Shown here: positions 8,206-17,112 of the stretch, piece by piece
How the letters are laid out: each line of letters opens with the position of its first letter
Position numbering within the stretch: the stretch's first letter is position 1
Origin: Ruminococcus_G sp050944435
GTDB taxonomy: Bacteria; Bacillota; Clostridia; Lachnospirales; Lachnospiraceae
Reading direction: 5' to 3'
DNA: 64,000 nt
NCBI GenBank assembly: GCA_050944435.1
Contig: JBMNRB010000001.1
Coordinates: 1 to 64,000, forward strand
The notes under the pieces: model-generated
Seen by the model: only the letters and a program-made list of their open reading frames with translations
Databases searched by the model: none
Told to the model about the DNA's origin: nothing
Program-made: the position numbers and the translations under genes

Positions 8206-8233
8206 TTGTAAATCATAAATATAAATGTATAAT
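8206..8233 (+). promoter_or_regulatory. Promoter of the sugar transport operon
   Basis: TTGTAA (8206-8211) and consensus TATAAT (8228-8233) are 16 bp apart. The direct repeat AATAAATAC begins inside the -10 (8231-8239) and recurs 14 bp on (8245-8253), covering the start site, which would suit repression by the divergent regulator. Confidence 0.6.
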
Positions 8234-8335
8234 AAATACCAACAAATAAATACAAGATGCACACAAAAAACGGACCATATGATAACAATACAATGAGGTT
8301 ATCATTGGTGTGCCAAAGGAAGAAAGGAGAATATG

Positions 8336-9391
8336 ATGAAGAGAAAAATGCTCGCAGTAATTATGGCAATCGCAGTGGCGGCTTCCATGACAGCCTGTAG
8401 TTCTGGAGGTTCTGCTTCAGATTCTTCCGCAGATGATACGGCGGCGGAAGAAACGGCGGAAACGGCTACAGCCGAAGAAGAGACGGATAGCGGTACGGGA
8501 AATTCTAAAGGAACGATTCTTTTTTCCACAAAGACAATTACCAATAATGAATTCCAGAGAATTATGGTTGAGAAGTGTGAAGAAGTGGTGGAGGCAGCCG
8601 GTTATACCTTTGAACTTACTCTTTCCGGCGATGAACTGACAGTTTCCAAGCAGGTGGAAAATGTGGAAAACGCTATCAATAGAGGGGTTGACGGTATCAT
8701 AGTAGCGCCTATGGACGGCAGTTCTTTAATCCCTGCACTGGAAAAAGCAAAAGAGGCAGGGATTCCGGTGATTATTGCCGACTCTTCTCTTGACGAAGGA
8801 AATGATGATCTGTTCATGTCCCATGTTGGATCTGACAACATTGCCATTGGTTACGAAGCAGGTCAGCAAATGGCAAAGGCTATTGGAGAAGAAGGTAAGG
8901 TCTGCGTTGTCCGGGGTGCTGCAGGCGCTATGGGAAGCGAGCTGCGTTCTCAGGGATTTGAGGAAGCCATTGCTGAATATCCCAATATTGAAATTGTTAA
9001 TCAACAGCTTGGCAACTGGCTGAGTGATGTGGCAATGCAGGTTACGGAAAATATGCTGACAGCAGATCCGGATATGGATGGAATTTTCCTTTGCTCTGAC
9101 GGCATGCTTTCCGGCGTTATTTCCGGCGTGCAGAACAAAGGCATGGATCCCTCGGAACTTTGCATTATCTCTGTAGATGGTAATATTTCTGCTCTTGATG
9201 CCATTAAAGATGGAACCTGTTACGGCTGCGTGGCGCAGTATCCTGCCAATATTTGTGAGATTTCTGCCAATACCATGATAGACGTGTTAAACGGTGATAT
9301 TGCACAGGAAGATGTGGAGCATGAGCAGGATTCCGGATACTTCTTTATGTGTCCTGATACTATTGAGGAATCAGAAGAAGTTGCGTTTTAA
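8336..9391 (+). CDS. CUT2 sugar-binding lipoprotein
   Basis: A 351-residue RbsB-type substrate-binding protein. It begins with a lipoprotein signal (MKRKMLAVIMAIAVAASMTAC, lipobox ending at Cys) and an acidic, Ser/Ala-rich linker. The periplasmic-binding fold follows: VENVENAINRGVDGIIVAPMDGSSLIPALEKAKEAGIPVI, then IISVDGNISALDAIKDGTCYGCVAQYP. Two adjacent ATGs occur; 8336 has the better spacing from AGGAGA. It captures the sugar or polyol outside the cell for the permeases that follow. A hairpin in the gap after it may protect its message, consistent with binding proteins being made in excess. Relatives bind ribose, galactose, xylose or inositol; the ligand cannot be read here. Confidence 0.9.
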   Translation: MKRKMLAVIMAIAVAASMTACSSGGSASDSSADDTAAEETAETATAEEETDSGTGNSKGTILFSTKTITNNEFQRIMVEKCEEVVEAAGYTFELTLSGDELTVSKQVENVENAINRGVDGIIVAPMDGSSLIPALEKAKEAGIPVIIADSSLDEGNDDLFMSHVGSDNIAIGYEAGQQMAKAIGEEGKVCVVRGAAGAMGSELRSQGFEEAIAEYPNIEIVNQQLGNWLSDVAMQVTENMLTADPDMDGIFLCSDGMLSGVISGVQNKGMDPSELCIISVDGNISALDAIKDGTCYGCVAQYPANICEISANTMIDVLNGDIAQEDVEHEQDSGYFFMCPDTIEESEEVAF

Positions 9392-9411
9392 ATGAAGTTC
9401 TGAATTCATGG

Positions 9412-9439
9412 AGCCCTGGCAAAGTTACCTGCCGGGGCT
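9412..9439 (+). other. Intercistronic hairpin
   Basis: AGCCCTGGCA (9412-9421) pairs with TGCCGGGGCT (9430-9439), ten pairs including one G-T, with an 8-nt loop. No U tract follows. It lies between the binding protein and first permease, a place where such hairpins stabilise the upstream message or partly attenuate readthrough. Confidence 0.55.
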
Positions 9440-9487
9440 TCATCACTTTAAAGATCAAAGAACGGTATAGAGGAGGTAGCAGCGAAG

Positions 9488-10441
9488 GTGAAGAAAAGAA
9501 ACATAAAGAAAAAATATATTGCCTATCTGGTAATTTTGATTGCGGCATGTATTGCCGGCAGCCAGATCCCGGGCTTTTTCACGGTGACGAATATTCTGAA
9601 TGTAACGCGTCAGGCTTCGACAATTGCAATCTGCGCGCTGGCAATGACCCTCGTCCTGATTATTCAGGGCATTGACCTGGGAACGGGGGGCGTTATGGCT
9701 TTCTGCGCTATGGTCAGCGGATTTATGATGCTCAATGGAATGAACGTATTCTTTTCCATGTTTGTCGGCGCGGCGGTTGGCCTGGCAATTGGCGTCGTTA
9801 ATGGTCTGCTGGTATCCAGAATCAATATTCCGCCCTTTATTGCCACTTATGTGACGGGACAAATCACTCTGGGACTTGCGCTGGTTGTGGGAAAAGGCAG
9901 TTCCATCAGCGGAATGCCGGAACTTTATGTTGCCATCGGCAATGGGCTTTTTTTGAATATTCCCATTAACACATGGATTATGATTGTGCTGCTTGTGATT
10001 ACCACGGTTATTTTAAAGTATACCCGGATGGGAAAGCATATTTACGCCCTTGGCGGCAACGAAAGTGTGGTGAAAGCAGAAGGAATCAATCCCGGCAGGA
10101 TTAAAATTTTTGCCTTTTCTCTTTGCGGTCTGTATTCCGCCATTGCGGGCATTCTGCTTTCCGCTCAGATGGCTACGGTACATCCCACCCAGGGAGCATC
10201 CTATCAATTGGATGCGGTGGCGGCTTCTCTGGTAGGCGGCGTCAGCATGCTGGGAGGAGAAGGCGCGGCATGGATGTCAGTTGTGGGCGCTTTGATTATC
10301 GGTTTTCTTCGCAATGCGCTGGATATGCTGGCAATCGATCCCTTTTATCAGAACCTGTTTATCGGTGCGGCAATTATTTTTGTTGTGGGCGTCAGCGTGT
10401 TTAACAAAAATAAAGAGCTGGAGAAAGCGAAAGTATTCTAG
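9488..10441 (+). CDS. CUT2 sugar ABC permease (first)
   Basis: A 317-residue RbsC-family membrane subunit starting at GTG, with AGGAGGT 10 nt upstream. It has about eight to ten hydrophobic segments and the family signatures ALAMTLVLIIQGIDLGTGGVMA (periphery of TM2-3), GLLVSRINIPPFIATYVTGQI and the EAA-like region ALGGNESVVKAEGINPGRIKIFAFSLCGL that contacts the ATPase. It pairs with the second permease 16 nt downstream, so the transporter is a heterodimer rather than the usual RbsC homodimer. Confidence 0.9.
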   Translation: MKKRNIKKKYIAYLVILIAACIAGSQIPGFFTVTNILNVTRQASTIAICALAMTLVLIIQGIDLGTGGVMAFCAMVSGFMMLNGMNVFFSMFVGAAVGLAIGVVNGLLVSRINIPPFIATYVTGQITLGLALVVGKGSSISGMPELYVAIGNGLFLNIPINTWIMIVLLVITTVILKYTRMGKHIYALGGNESVVKAEGINPGRIKIFAFSLCGLYSAIAGILLSAQMATVHPTQGASYQLDAVAASLVGGVSMLGGEGAAWMSVVGALIIGFLRNALDMLAIDPFYQNLFIGAAIIFVVGVSVFNKNKELEKAKVF

Positions 10442-10457
10442 GGGGGGAGGATGACAA

Positions 10458-11396
10458 ATGAAAAGTTTTGCAAAAAAGTACGGCAATGTCATCATATTTG
10501 TGTGTGTGTTTATGGTAGGCGTGATTGCCAGGCCGGGAGCTTTCCTGAGTATCAGTAATGTTACGGGAATTATTTCCCAGGCGGCCATTGCGGCGATCTG
10601 CTGTCTGGGGATGACCTTTGTGCTGATGACCGGGGGGATTGATCTTTCGGTAGGGTATCTGCTGGGATTTTGTACCTATGTATTCGGATGGTCCACCGTT
10701 ACCTGCGGGCTTCCTGTTATTGCAGGTATCCTGCTGACCCTGGCTGTGGGAGCTTTTTTCGGCATGGTAAACGGTATTCTGGTGCAGGTATTAAAAATTC
10801 CCGCCTTTATTGTAACGCTGGGTACGGGGTATATCATATATGGAATTGCTCAAATTGTCAGCAGCGGTTCCGCCATCACCCCTCTTCCGGATGCCATGCT
10901 GGCTGTAGCCAGGACCAATATTTTAGGTCTGAATTCAGTGGTATGGATTATGCTTCTGATTGCGGTGATTGCCTGGTTTATTCTCCACAAATCTACCTTT
11001 GGACGGGCTCTGACGTCTGTAGGCCTGAATAAAGAGGCCAGTTCTCTGTCCGGTATCAACGCATCCTTTACCACGGTTATGGTATATGTGATCTGCGGAA
11101 TTACTACCGCTTTGGGCGCGGTACTGATGGCGAGCCGGGTAAACAACTGCGTGGTTACCATGGGAGGTACGGATTTTACCTTCACCGCCATTACCGCTGC
11201 AGTTCTCGGAGGTGCCAGCCTTTTTGGCGGAATTGGTACGGCCTGGGGGTCTCTTCTGGGCGTATTCACGATTTATATGATTCAGAATATTCTGGGAATT
11301 TTGGGCGTGAACTTCTACATGTATACAGCCGTGCAGAGTATTGTGATTTTGATTGCGATCATTTTTGAGAATGTGAAAAACAGACTGCTGCAATAA
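10458..11396 (+). CDS. CUT2 sugar ABC permease (second)
   Basis: A 312-residue RbsC-family membrane subunit with GGGGAGG 8 nt before its ATG. It shares CLGMTFVLMTGGIDLSVGYLLG, LVQVLKIPAFIVTLGTGYI and TSVGLNKEASSLSGINASFTTVMVYVICG with the family, parallel to the first permease but clearly diverged. The gene is 16 nt after the first permease and 14 nt before the ATPase, in one operon. Confidence 0.9.
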   Translation: MKSFAKKYGNVIIFVCVFMVGVIARPGAFLSISNVTGIISQAAIAAICCLGMTFVLMTGGIDLSVGYLLGFCTYVFGWSTVTCGLPVIAGILLTLAVGAFFGMVNGILVQVLKIPAFIVTLGTGYIIYGIAQIVSSGSAITPLPDAMLAVARTNILGLNSVVWIMLLIAVIAWFILHKSTFGRALTSVGLNKEASSLSGINASFTTVMVYVICGITTALGAVLMASRVNNCVVTMGGTDFTFTAITAAVLGGASLFGGIGTAWGSLLGVFTIYMIQNILGILGVNFYMYTAVQSIVILIAIIFENVKNRLLQ

Positions 11397-11410
11397 GGAG
11401 GGGCTTTGCG

Positions 11411-12922
11411 ATGGCGAAAATTTTGGAAATGAAGAATATCACAAAGTATATCTTTGATGAATATGGAAAGAAAATTAATGGCACCACGGTTAAAATTTTA
11501 AACGGCGTCAATTTTGACCTGGAAGAGGGCGAAGTACATGTACTTGTGGGAGAAAACGGAGCCGGCAAGTCCACGCTGATGAAAATCCTTGGGGGGAATA
11601 TTCCTGCGGATGAGGGGGAAATGCTTCTTGACGGACAGCCTTACTTTGTAAAAGGACCAAGAGAGGCCAGGGAAAAAGGGGTGGCATTTGTTCATCAGGA
11701 GTTGAATTTATGCCTTAATCTGGATATCGCCCATAACATTTTTCTGGGGAGAGAGCCCAGAAAAAACGGATTTGTGGATCATAAAACCATTTATAAAAAG
11801 AGCCGGGAGTATCTGGATAAGTTCGGATTTCAGGATATTGACCCGAAAACAATCATGCACAATCTTTCTACGGCCAGACAGCAGGTGGTGGAGATTGTGA
11901 AGGCTCTTTCCTATGATTCCAGAATTTTGATTATGGATGAACCGACGGCTTCCCTGACGGCGGGAGAGATTGATCATCTGTTTGAACTGATCCGGGATCT
12001 GAAGTCCAGAGGCGTCAGCATTATCTATATTTCCCACCGCATGGATGAACTGCAGATTGTGGGGGACAGACTGACCATTCTCCGGGACGGTCAATCCATA
12101 GAAACCATGTCCATGAAAGACTATAATCAGGATTACATTGTAAAACAGATGGTTGGCCGTACGATTACCAATATGTTTAATTGTACCCACGAAGTCCAGG
12201 ATGAAGATATTCTTAAAGTGGAAAACTTTAAAATCGGACCGAATACGAAACCGATCAGCATGCATGTAAAGAAAGGAGAAATTGTGGGTCTGGGAGGACT
12301 GGTTGGGTCAGGCAGATCAGAATTTGCCAGGGGAATTTTCGGGGTGAGAAATTACTTTGGCGGAACAATTATTTACAAAGGGGAAGAGTATAAAAAACCA
12401 TCGGCAGAAAAGTCCATCGCCAAAGGAATTGCTTATCTGTCTGAGGACAGAAAAATTGACGGTTTGATTGTTGCGAAGGACATCAAAGAGAATATTTCCA
12501 TGGCTTCTATTAAAAAACTGTTTAAGCATCACATTTTAAACAACCGGCTGGAGCGAAAAGAAGCGGAAGAAAAGATCAAAGAGCTGAATGTGATCTGCAG
12601 ATCCATGGACCAGCTTGTCAGCACGCTTTCGGGCGGCAATCAACAGAAGGTTTTGTTTGCAAAATGGCTGGAGAGCAAACCGGATTTGCTGATTCTCGAT
12701 GAACCCACAAGGGGTATTGATATCAATGCAAAGGCCGAGATTTATGAAATTATGGATAATATTGCCAAGCAAGGTGTGGCTATCATCATGATCTCTTCGG
12801 AACTTCCGGAACTGATCGGCATGAGCGACAGAATCTATGTAATGCGAAGAGGTTCTGTTTCTCTGGAAATCGATAAGAATGAAGAGATGACCCAGGAAAG
12901 AATTCTGGCGAATACACTGTAG
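11411..12922 (+). CDS. CUT2 sugar ABC ATPase (RbsA/MglA type)
   Basis: A 503-residue double ATPase that powers import. The first half has Walker A GENGAGKST (about 46-54), the degenerate signature LSTARQQ and Walker B ILIMDEPTAS. The second half has a degenerate Walker A region GLVGSGRSE, signature LSGGNQQK and Walker B LLILDEPTRGID. This asymmetry is normal for RbsA/MglA/XylG proteins. AGGAGG lies 7 nt before the ATG, overlapping the end of the second permease region. The usual 500-residue length is kept. Confidence 0.93.
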   Translation: MAKILEMKNITKYIFDEYGKKINGTTVKILNGVNFDLEEGEVHVLVGENGAGKSTLMKILGGNIPADEGEMLLDGQPYFVKGPREAREKGVAFVHQELNLCLNLDIAHNIFLGREPRKNGFVDHKTIYKKSREYLDKFGFQDIDPKTIMHNLSTARQQVVEIVKALSYDSRILIMDEPTASLTAGEIDHLFELIRDLKSRGVSIIYISHRMDELQIVGDRLTILRDGQSIETMSMKDYNQDYIVKQMVGRTITNMFNCTHEVQDEDILKVENFKIGPNTKPISMHVKKGEIVGLGGLVGSGRSEFARGIFGVRNYFGGTIIYKGEEYKKPSAEKSIAKGIAYLSEDRKIDGLIVAKDIKENISMASIKKLFKHHILNNRLERKEAEEKIKELNVICRSMDQLVSTLSGGNQQKVLFAKWLESKPDLLILDEPTRGIDINAKAEIYEIMDNIAKQGVAIIMISSELPELIGMSDRIYVMRRGSVSLEIDKNEEMTQERILANTL

Positions 12923-12959
12923 AATTAAGACTTTATAAAGCAGAAAGAAGGTAGAAATA

Positions 12960-13970
12960 GTGATAAAACTTGGACTAATTGGAGCGGGCGGCATCGGCCG
13001 GATGCATACGGATATTATTATGAACCAGATTCCCGGGGCGGAAATTGCGGCTGTCAGTGATATCAGCCTGGAGAACAGAGAGAAGATTACGGATCAATAT
13101 CCGTCGGTGAAGAGTTTTGATGATCCCCATGAGCTGATTGAGTCTTCACTGACAGACGCCGTCATCGTGACCACATGGGATCGTACCCATGAAGAATTCG
13201 TAACAGCAAGTATCAGGGCAGGAAAGCACGTGTTCTGTGAAAAGCCCCTTGCCGATACCGCAAAAGCCTGTGTCAACATTATGGAAGCTGAGATGGCAGC
13301 GGGGAAACGATATCTGACGGTGGGATTTATGAGACGTTATGACAGCGGCTACGTGCAGGTAAAAGAGGCTATTGACAGCGGCCGAATCGGAAGGCCTCTG
13401 CTTCTCCATGAGCAGCACAGAAACGCCCATCCGACGGGGGAAAAGCATACGACGGATATGTCAGCAAACGGCGCCCTGGTACATGAATTTGATATCACCA
13501 GATGGCTGACCGGGGATGAATATGAAACTGCCCAGCTGATCTGTCCCAGGAGCACCCGCAACGCGGATGAGGATCTGATCGATCCGCAGATGGTAATACT
13601 GCGGACAAAAGGCGGGATTCATGTGGATCTGGAAATCTATATGAATTGTATATACGGGTACGATATTCACTGTGAAGTGGTGGGCGAGGAAGGCTGCGCG
13701 TCGCTTCCGGATCCTGCCAATGCGATCATTCGTGAAAAAGGCGCCCGTCTTTATAAAATTGATCCTGTCTGGGTCAATCGGTTTGCCGATGCTTATGTCA
13801 CGGAAATGCGGGACTGGATCAAATGTGTAGAAAAAGATTCTCTGACAGGGCCGACTGCCTGGGATGGTTATGCGGCGGCGGCTACGGCGGAAGCGTGTAC
13901 AAAATCGCGTCTGGCTGGCGGCCAGGTGGTAAAGGTGGAGATGATGGACAAACCAGCGTTCTACAGATAG
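12960..13970 (+). CDS. Gfo/Idh/MocA oxidoreductase, atypical active site
   Basis: A 336-residue NAD(P)-binding oxidoreductase starting at GTG (AAGG 8 nt upstream). It has the Rossmann loop GAGGIG (residues 8-13), CEKP with Lys95, and LVHEFDITRWL with His175. In IolG-type enzymes an Asp sits four residues before that His; here the aligned residue appears to be Gly171 (SANGALVH), so proton relay may differ. It follows the ABC ATPase by 37 nt in the transport operon. It probably oxidises or reduces the imported sugar or cyclitol. The family and cofactor type are clear; direction and substrate are not. Confidence 0.83.
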   Translation: MIKLGLIGAGGIGRMHTDIIMNQIPGAEIAAVSDISLENREKITDQYPSVKSFDDPHELIESSLTDAVIVTTWDRTHEEFVTASIRAGKHVFCEKPLADTAKACVNIMEAEMAAGKRYLTVGFMRRYDSGYVQVKEAIDSGRIGRPLLLHEQHRNAHPTGEKHTTDMSANGALVHEFDITRWLTGDEYETAQLICPRSTRNADEDLIDPQMVILRTKGGIHVDLEIYMNCIYGYDIHCEVVGEEGCASLPDPANAIIREKGARLYKIDPVWVNRFADAYVTEMRDWIKCVEKDSLTGPTAWDGYAAAATAEACTKSRLAGGQVVKVEMMDKPAFYR

Positions 13971-14015
13971 AAAGGCTTTCCTTAATATTAACGTCGACGG
14001 CATAGGGAGGTAGAA

Positions 14016-14855
14016 ATGAAACGATACGATTCCAGAACATTTAAATTGGCAGTTCCCGAATGGTGTATGCCCGGGGATTGTATCTTTGGGATACGGATGG
14101 CTTCTGAGATGGGACTTGACGGCGTACAGCTTGAGGCGGGATTTCCGGATACCGGGTTTAAACTGGCCCACAAAAGGGTGCGGGACCTGTATGTGGAGAC
14201 GGCGCGTAATTATAACATTGAGCTGATTTCTATTGTGATGAATGATTTGAATAACCATGGGCTTCGACATGGAAGAGGGACAAAAAGCGGCGATTTGGCT
14301 TATGAGGGGCTGGATATTGCTCTTTATGCGGCGGCCGATATGGGTATCCCGGTGTTGATGGTGCCTCATTTCGTGGATAATGATATTCATACGGAACAGG
14401 ACAGAGAAAATGTGGTTCAGGCATTGCAGTATGCCTGTGAAGAAGGGGAAAAATTGGGAGTTGTCATTGCGGCCGAAACAGCCGTTCCGGCGGAGAATTT
14501 TATCCAGCTGATAAAAGATGTGGACAAAAGAAATCTTACATTGTTTTATGATTCCCAGAACTATAAGTGTTTCCGCGGGCTTAATCCCATGGATCACCTT
14601 CCGAAAGTGTATCCGTATATGGTAAATCAGATTCACGTAAAGGACGGTGTTGGAGCTGCTTACAGCAGTAAGTGTCTGGGGGAGGGGGATTCTCACTTTG
14701 AAGAACAGATTGCATGGCTGAAAGCCCATGATTATTCGGGATGGTTTGTTTTTGAAAATTATTATTCTCAGCTGCCTCTCCGTAAGGAAGCAGATGATCC
14801 TATGGATCTGCTGCGGAAAGATATCCATAAATTAAAGACTGAGTTAATGAAGTGA
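14016..14855 (+). CDS. TIM-barrel sugar isomerase/epimerase
   Basis: A 279-residue xylose-isomerase-like (AP endonuclease family 2) barrel. The metal-binding quartet is visible as Glu154 (IAAETAV), Asp179 (FYDSQN), His207 (QIHVKD) and Glu247 (FVFENYY). Such enzymes isomerise, epimerise or dehydrate keto-sugars and inososes; examples are IolE/IolI, tagatose epimerase and E. coli YcjR, a 3-keto-hexoside C4 epimerase. AGGGAGG precedes the ATG. It sits between a Gfo/Idh/MocA enzyme and a zinc dehydrogenase, the same combination as ycjQRS, which favours action on a keto-sugar made by the neighbours. That function is an inference. Confidence 0.83.
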   Translation: MKRYDSRTFKLAVPEWCMPGDCIFGIRMASEMGLDGVQLEAGFPDTGFKLAHKRVRDLYVETARNYNIELISIVMNDLNNHGLRHGRGTKSGDLAYEGLDIALYAAADMGIPVLMVPHFVDNDIHTEQDRENVVQALQYACEEGEKLGVVIAAETAVPAENFIQLIKDVDKRNLTLFYDSQNYKCFRGLNPMDHLPKVYPYMVNQIHVKDGVGAAYSSKCLGEGDSHFEEQIAWLKAHDYSGWFVFENYYSQLPLRKEADDPMDLLRKDIHKLKTELMK

Positions 14856-14872
14856 AAAATCGGAGGAATCCT

Positions 14873-15901
14873 ATGAAAAAAATAATGCAGGCGGCTGTTT
14901 TCTGCGGGAACGGTATTGTACAGATAGAGGAAAAGCAGGTGCCGATAATTACAAAACCGGATGAGGTATTAATAAAAGTACATGCCTGCGGCATTTGTGG
15001 AAGCGATCTCCATGTCTTAAATGTTCCGCCGGGGCAGTATGCGAAACCGGGTACGGTTTTAGGGCATGAGTTTGTAGGAACTGTGGAAGCGACAGGAGCA
15101 GAGGTAGAGACGCTGAAAATCGGCGATAAAGTGGTGGCGGAACCGAATATTCGATGCGGGATCTGTCCGGAATGCCGCAGGGGAAATTTTAATTTATGCA
15201 GAAATGCAGTCAATACAGGACAGACAAGAGACGGCGGGTTGGCACAGTACTGTCTGATGCCGGAAAAACAGTTATATCCGGTGCCAAAAGATATGCCGGA
15301 TCATCTGGCGGCCCTTGCCGAACCTCTTGCCTGCGTGATGAACGGGATGCAGAAAATCAATCCTCAGCCGGCGCAAAAGGTGCTTTTGTATGGAGCGGGA
15401 GCTATCGGCCTTTTTTTTGTAAAAGCGTTGAAGCGATATGGGGTGAAAGATATCATGGTCGCGGAACTTATGGAGTCCAGAAGGAAAGACGCGAAAAGAG
15501 CGGGGGCGGATATCGTTGTTGATCCTGCTGCTGACGATATTGCTTCTGTTATGCAGGAAAAATGGGGCGGTTTCGCGGATGTGGCCATTGATGCTGTGGG
15601 GGCGGGAAGTGTTCTGGAGCAGAGCATTGATTTGGTAAACTGTGGTTCCACAATCCTGATTTTCGGGCAGAACATGAGTCAGAAATCTACCATACGTCCA
15701 GGGATGATCAATAATAAGGAATTGACCATAACTGCCGCGCTCAGTACAAAAAACAGTTTCCTCCCGGCTATTGATTTGCTGAAAGATTACTCTTTAAAAT
15801 TTGAAGAGCTGATCACCCATGTGGTGAAACTAAAAGAGGTAAATAAGGGGATCGAGTGGATGAGAAACGGGGAAGCCATTAAAGTCATGGTGGAACCATA
15901 A
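14873..15901 (+). CDS. Zinc-dependent MDR sugar/polyol dehydrogenase
   Basis: A 342-residue medium-chain dehydrogenase. Catalytic zinc ligands are Cys42 (CGSDLH), His65-Glu66 (GHEF) and Glu150; structural zinc uses Cys95, 98, 101 and 109. The Rossmann motif is YGAGAIGL (173-180). An upstream in-frame ATG at 14852 overlaps the isomerase gene; ATG 14873 with GGAGG 6 nt upstream is preferred. The layout matches sorbitol/threonine/idonate dehydrogenases and E. coli YcjQ. It is paralogous to the enzyme at 18329, with identical zinc positions. Confidence 0.87.
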   Translation: MKKIMQAAVFCGNGIVQIEEKQVPIITKPDEVLIKVHACGICGSDLHVLNVPPGQYAKPGTVLGHEFVGTVEATGAEVETLKIGDKVVAEPNIRCGICPECRRGNFNLCRNAVNTGQTRDGGLAQYCLMPEKQLYPVPKDMPDHLAALAEPLACVMNGMQKINPQPAQKVLLYGAGAIGLFFVKALKRYGVKDIMVAELMESRRKDAKRAGADIVVDPAADDIASVMQEKWGGFADVAIDAVGAGSVLEQSIDLVNCGSTILIFGQNMSQKSTIRPGMINNKELTITAALSTKNSFLPAIDLLKDYSLKFEELITHVVKLKEVNKGIEWMRNGEAIKVMVEP

Positions 15902-15921
15902 CAGGAGAAAAGGAGTAAGAT

Positions 15922-17082
15922 ATGCGCCATAAACTTAAAATGGGAATGGTAGGAGGCGGAAACGGCGGAAATATTGGAAACAGTCACAGGCGGGGAGCCG
16001 CTATGGATAATCTTGCGGTTTTGACTGCCGGCAGTTTTACAAGAAATTCTCAGCAGAATAAAAAGGACGGAATATTCTGGGGAGTGGATGAAGAGCGTAT
16101 TTATGAAAACTATCAGGAGATGGCCGAGAAGGAATCCAAGCGGCCCGACGGCATCGATTTTGTCAGTATAGTTACTCCCAACCATACCCATTATCCAATT
16201 GCCAAATGTTTTCTTGAGCATGGGATTCATGTGGTATGTGAAAAACCGATGACATTGCAGGTGGCCGAAGCAGAAGAGCTTGCGGCGCTGGCGAAAGAGA
16301 AAGACCTGGAGATTTGTGTTCCGTATACCTATGCTCATTACCCGGCCATTCGGGAATGCAGAAATTTAATTGAAGAAGGAAAAATCGGAAAAATTCTGGA
16401 TGTGGTGGCGGAATATCCCCAGGACTGGATGATTCTGGGACTTCAAAACGATGAGGATGATTTTACGAAATGGATTGGAGATCCGAAATATTCAGGCGTT
16501 TCCAATGTAACGGGAGCTATGGGGGTGCATTTGTATTATCTGATCCATGCCGCCACGGGGCTTCGGATAGAAAAGGTGCTTGCCGACTTTGGATATTATC
16601 CGGAAGATGCAGAACTGGAGACGATTTCCCGCATCCTTATGGCATTTGACAATGGCGCCCACGGGATGGCATGGACCTCCAATGTGGCCATTGGCCATGA
16701 CTGCAGCATGTATCTGAAAATATACGGGGAAAAAGGATCTATCCAGTGGTCTCATGACGATATGACCCATTTATATGTGTCCTATCTCAATCAACCGGTG
16801 CAGATTTTTTCAGCCAACAGAAGTTATATGAGTGATTTCAGTAAACGGGCTTCGCGTTTGCCGGCAGGCCATCCGGAGGGATTTTATGAGGCGTACGCAA
16901 ATATGTATCATTCCTTTTGCGAAAAGCTTCTGGATCGGATGAATGGATGCCTGAAAGAAGAAAGTTATTATTATTTTCCCCATGGGATCGATGGACTTGA
17001 AGGCGTAAAGTATGTGCAGGCGGCAGTAGACAGTCAGAGAAAGGGAAACGTATGGGTCGCTCTTGATGACGCGGCGAAATGA
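15922..17082 (+). CDS. Gfo/Idh/MocA paralogue lacking active-site Asp
   Basis: A 386-residue oxidoreductase of the subfamily with a VGGGNGGNIG nucleotide loop (10-19) and CEKP (Lys108). In the D-I-G-x-H active-site segment the sequence reads GAMGVH, so the conserved Asp is Ala199 while His203 stays. The next gene, its tandem paralogue, keeps the Asp. Both retain EMAEKES, DGIDFVSI-TPN and CFLEHGIHV blocks. Enzymes of this type include glycoside 3-dehydrogenases. The gene may encode a catalytically altered enzyme or the inactive partner of a hetero-oligomer. AAAGGAG precedes its ATG. Confidence 0.85.
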   Translation: MRHKLKMGMVGGGNGGNIGNSHRRGAAMDNLAVLTAGSFTRNSQQNKKDGIFWGVDEERIYENYQEMAEKESKRPDGIDFVSIVTPNHTHYPIAKCFLEHGIHVVCEKPMTLQVAEAEELAALAKEKDLEICVPYTYAHYPAIRECRNLIEEGKIGKILDVVAEYPQDWMILGLQNDEDDFTKWIGDPKYSGVSNVTGAMGVHLYYLIHAATGLRIEKVLADFGYYPEDAELETISRILMAFDNGAHGMAWTSNVAIGHDCSMYLKIYGEKGSIQWSHDDMTHLYVSYLNQPVQIFSANRSYMSDFSKRASRLPAGHPEGFYEAYANMYHSFCEKLLDRMNGCLKEESYYYFPHGIDGLEGVKYVQAAVDSQRKGNVWVALDDAAK

Positions 17083-17112
17083 TTTCTGTAATGAAGAAAG
17101 GAAAAATAAGAA

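Larger units (their letters stand above)
7939..8335. other. Divergent control region
   Basis: About 397 bp, very AT-rich, without genes. It separates the GntR-type regulator from the transporter operon. It contains the palindrome at 7988-8008, two copies of AAATACAAG (8012-8020 and 8248-8256), the promoter at 8206-8233, the direct repeat AATAAATAC (8231-8239 and 8245-8253), and an inverted repeat ATGATAAC/GTTATCAT (8279-8286, 8298-8305) in the probable leader. Confidence 0.6.

Noticed and set aside
13461..14828. Long minus-strand open frame opposite the isomerase genes
   Set aside because: It has low-complexity His/Ile/Phe composition typical of the antisense of real genes, and no ribosome binding site or family match.
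14852..14872. Seven-residue N-terminal extension of the first zinc dehydrogenase
   Set aside because: No ribosome binding site; it overlaps the previous gene, and ATG 14873 matches the paralogue's N-terminus.
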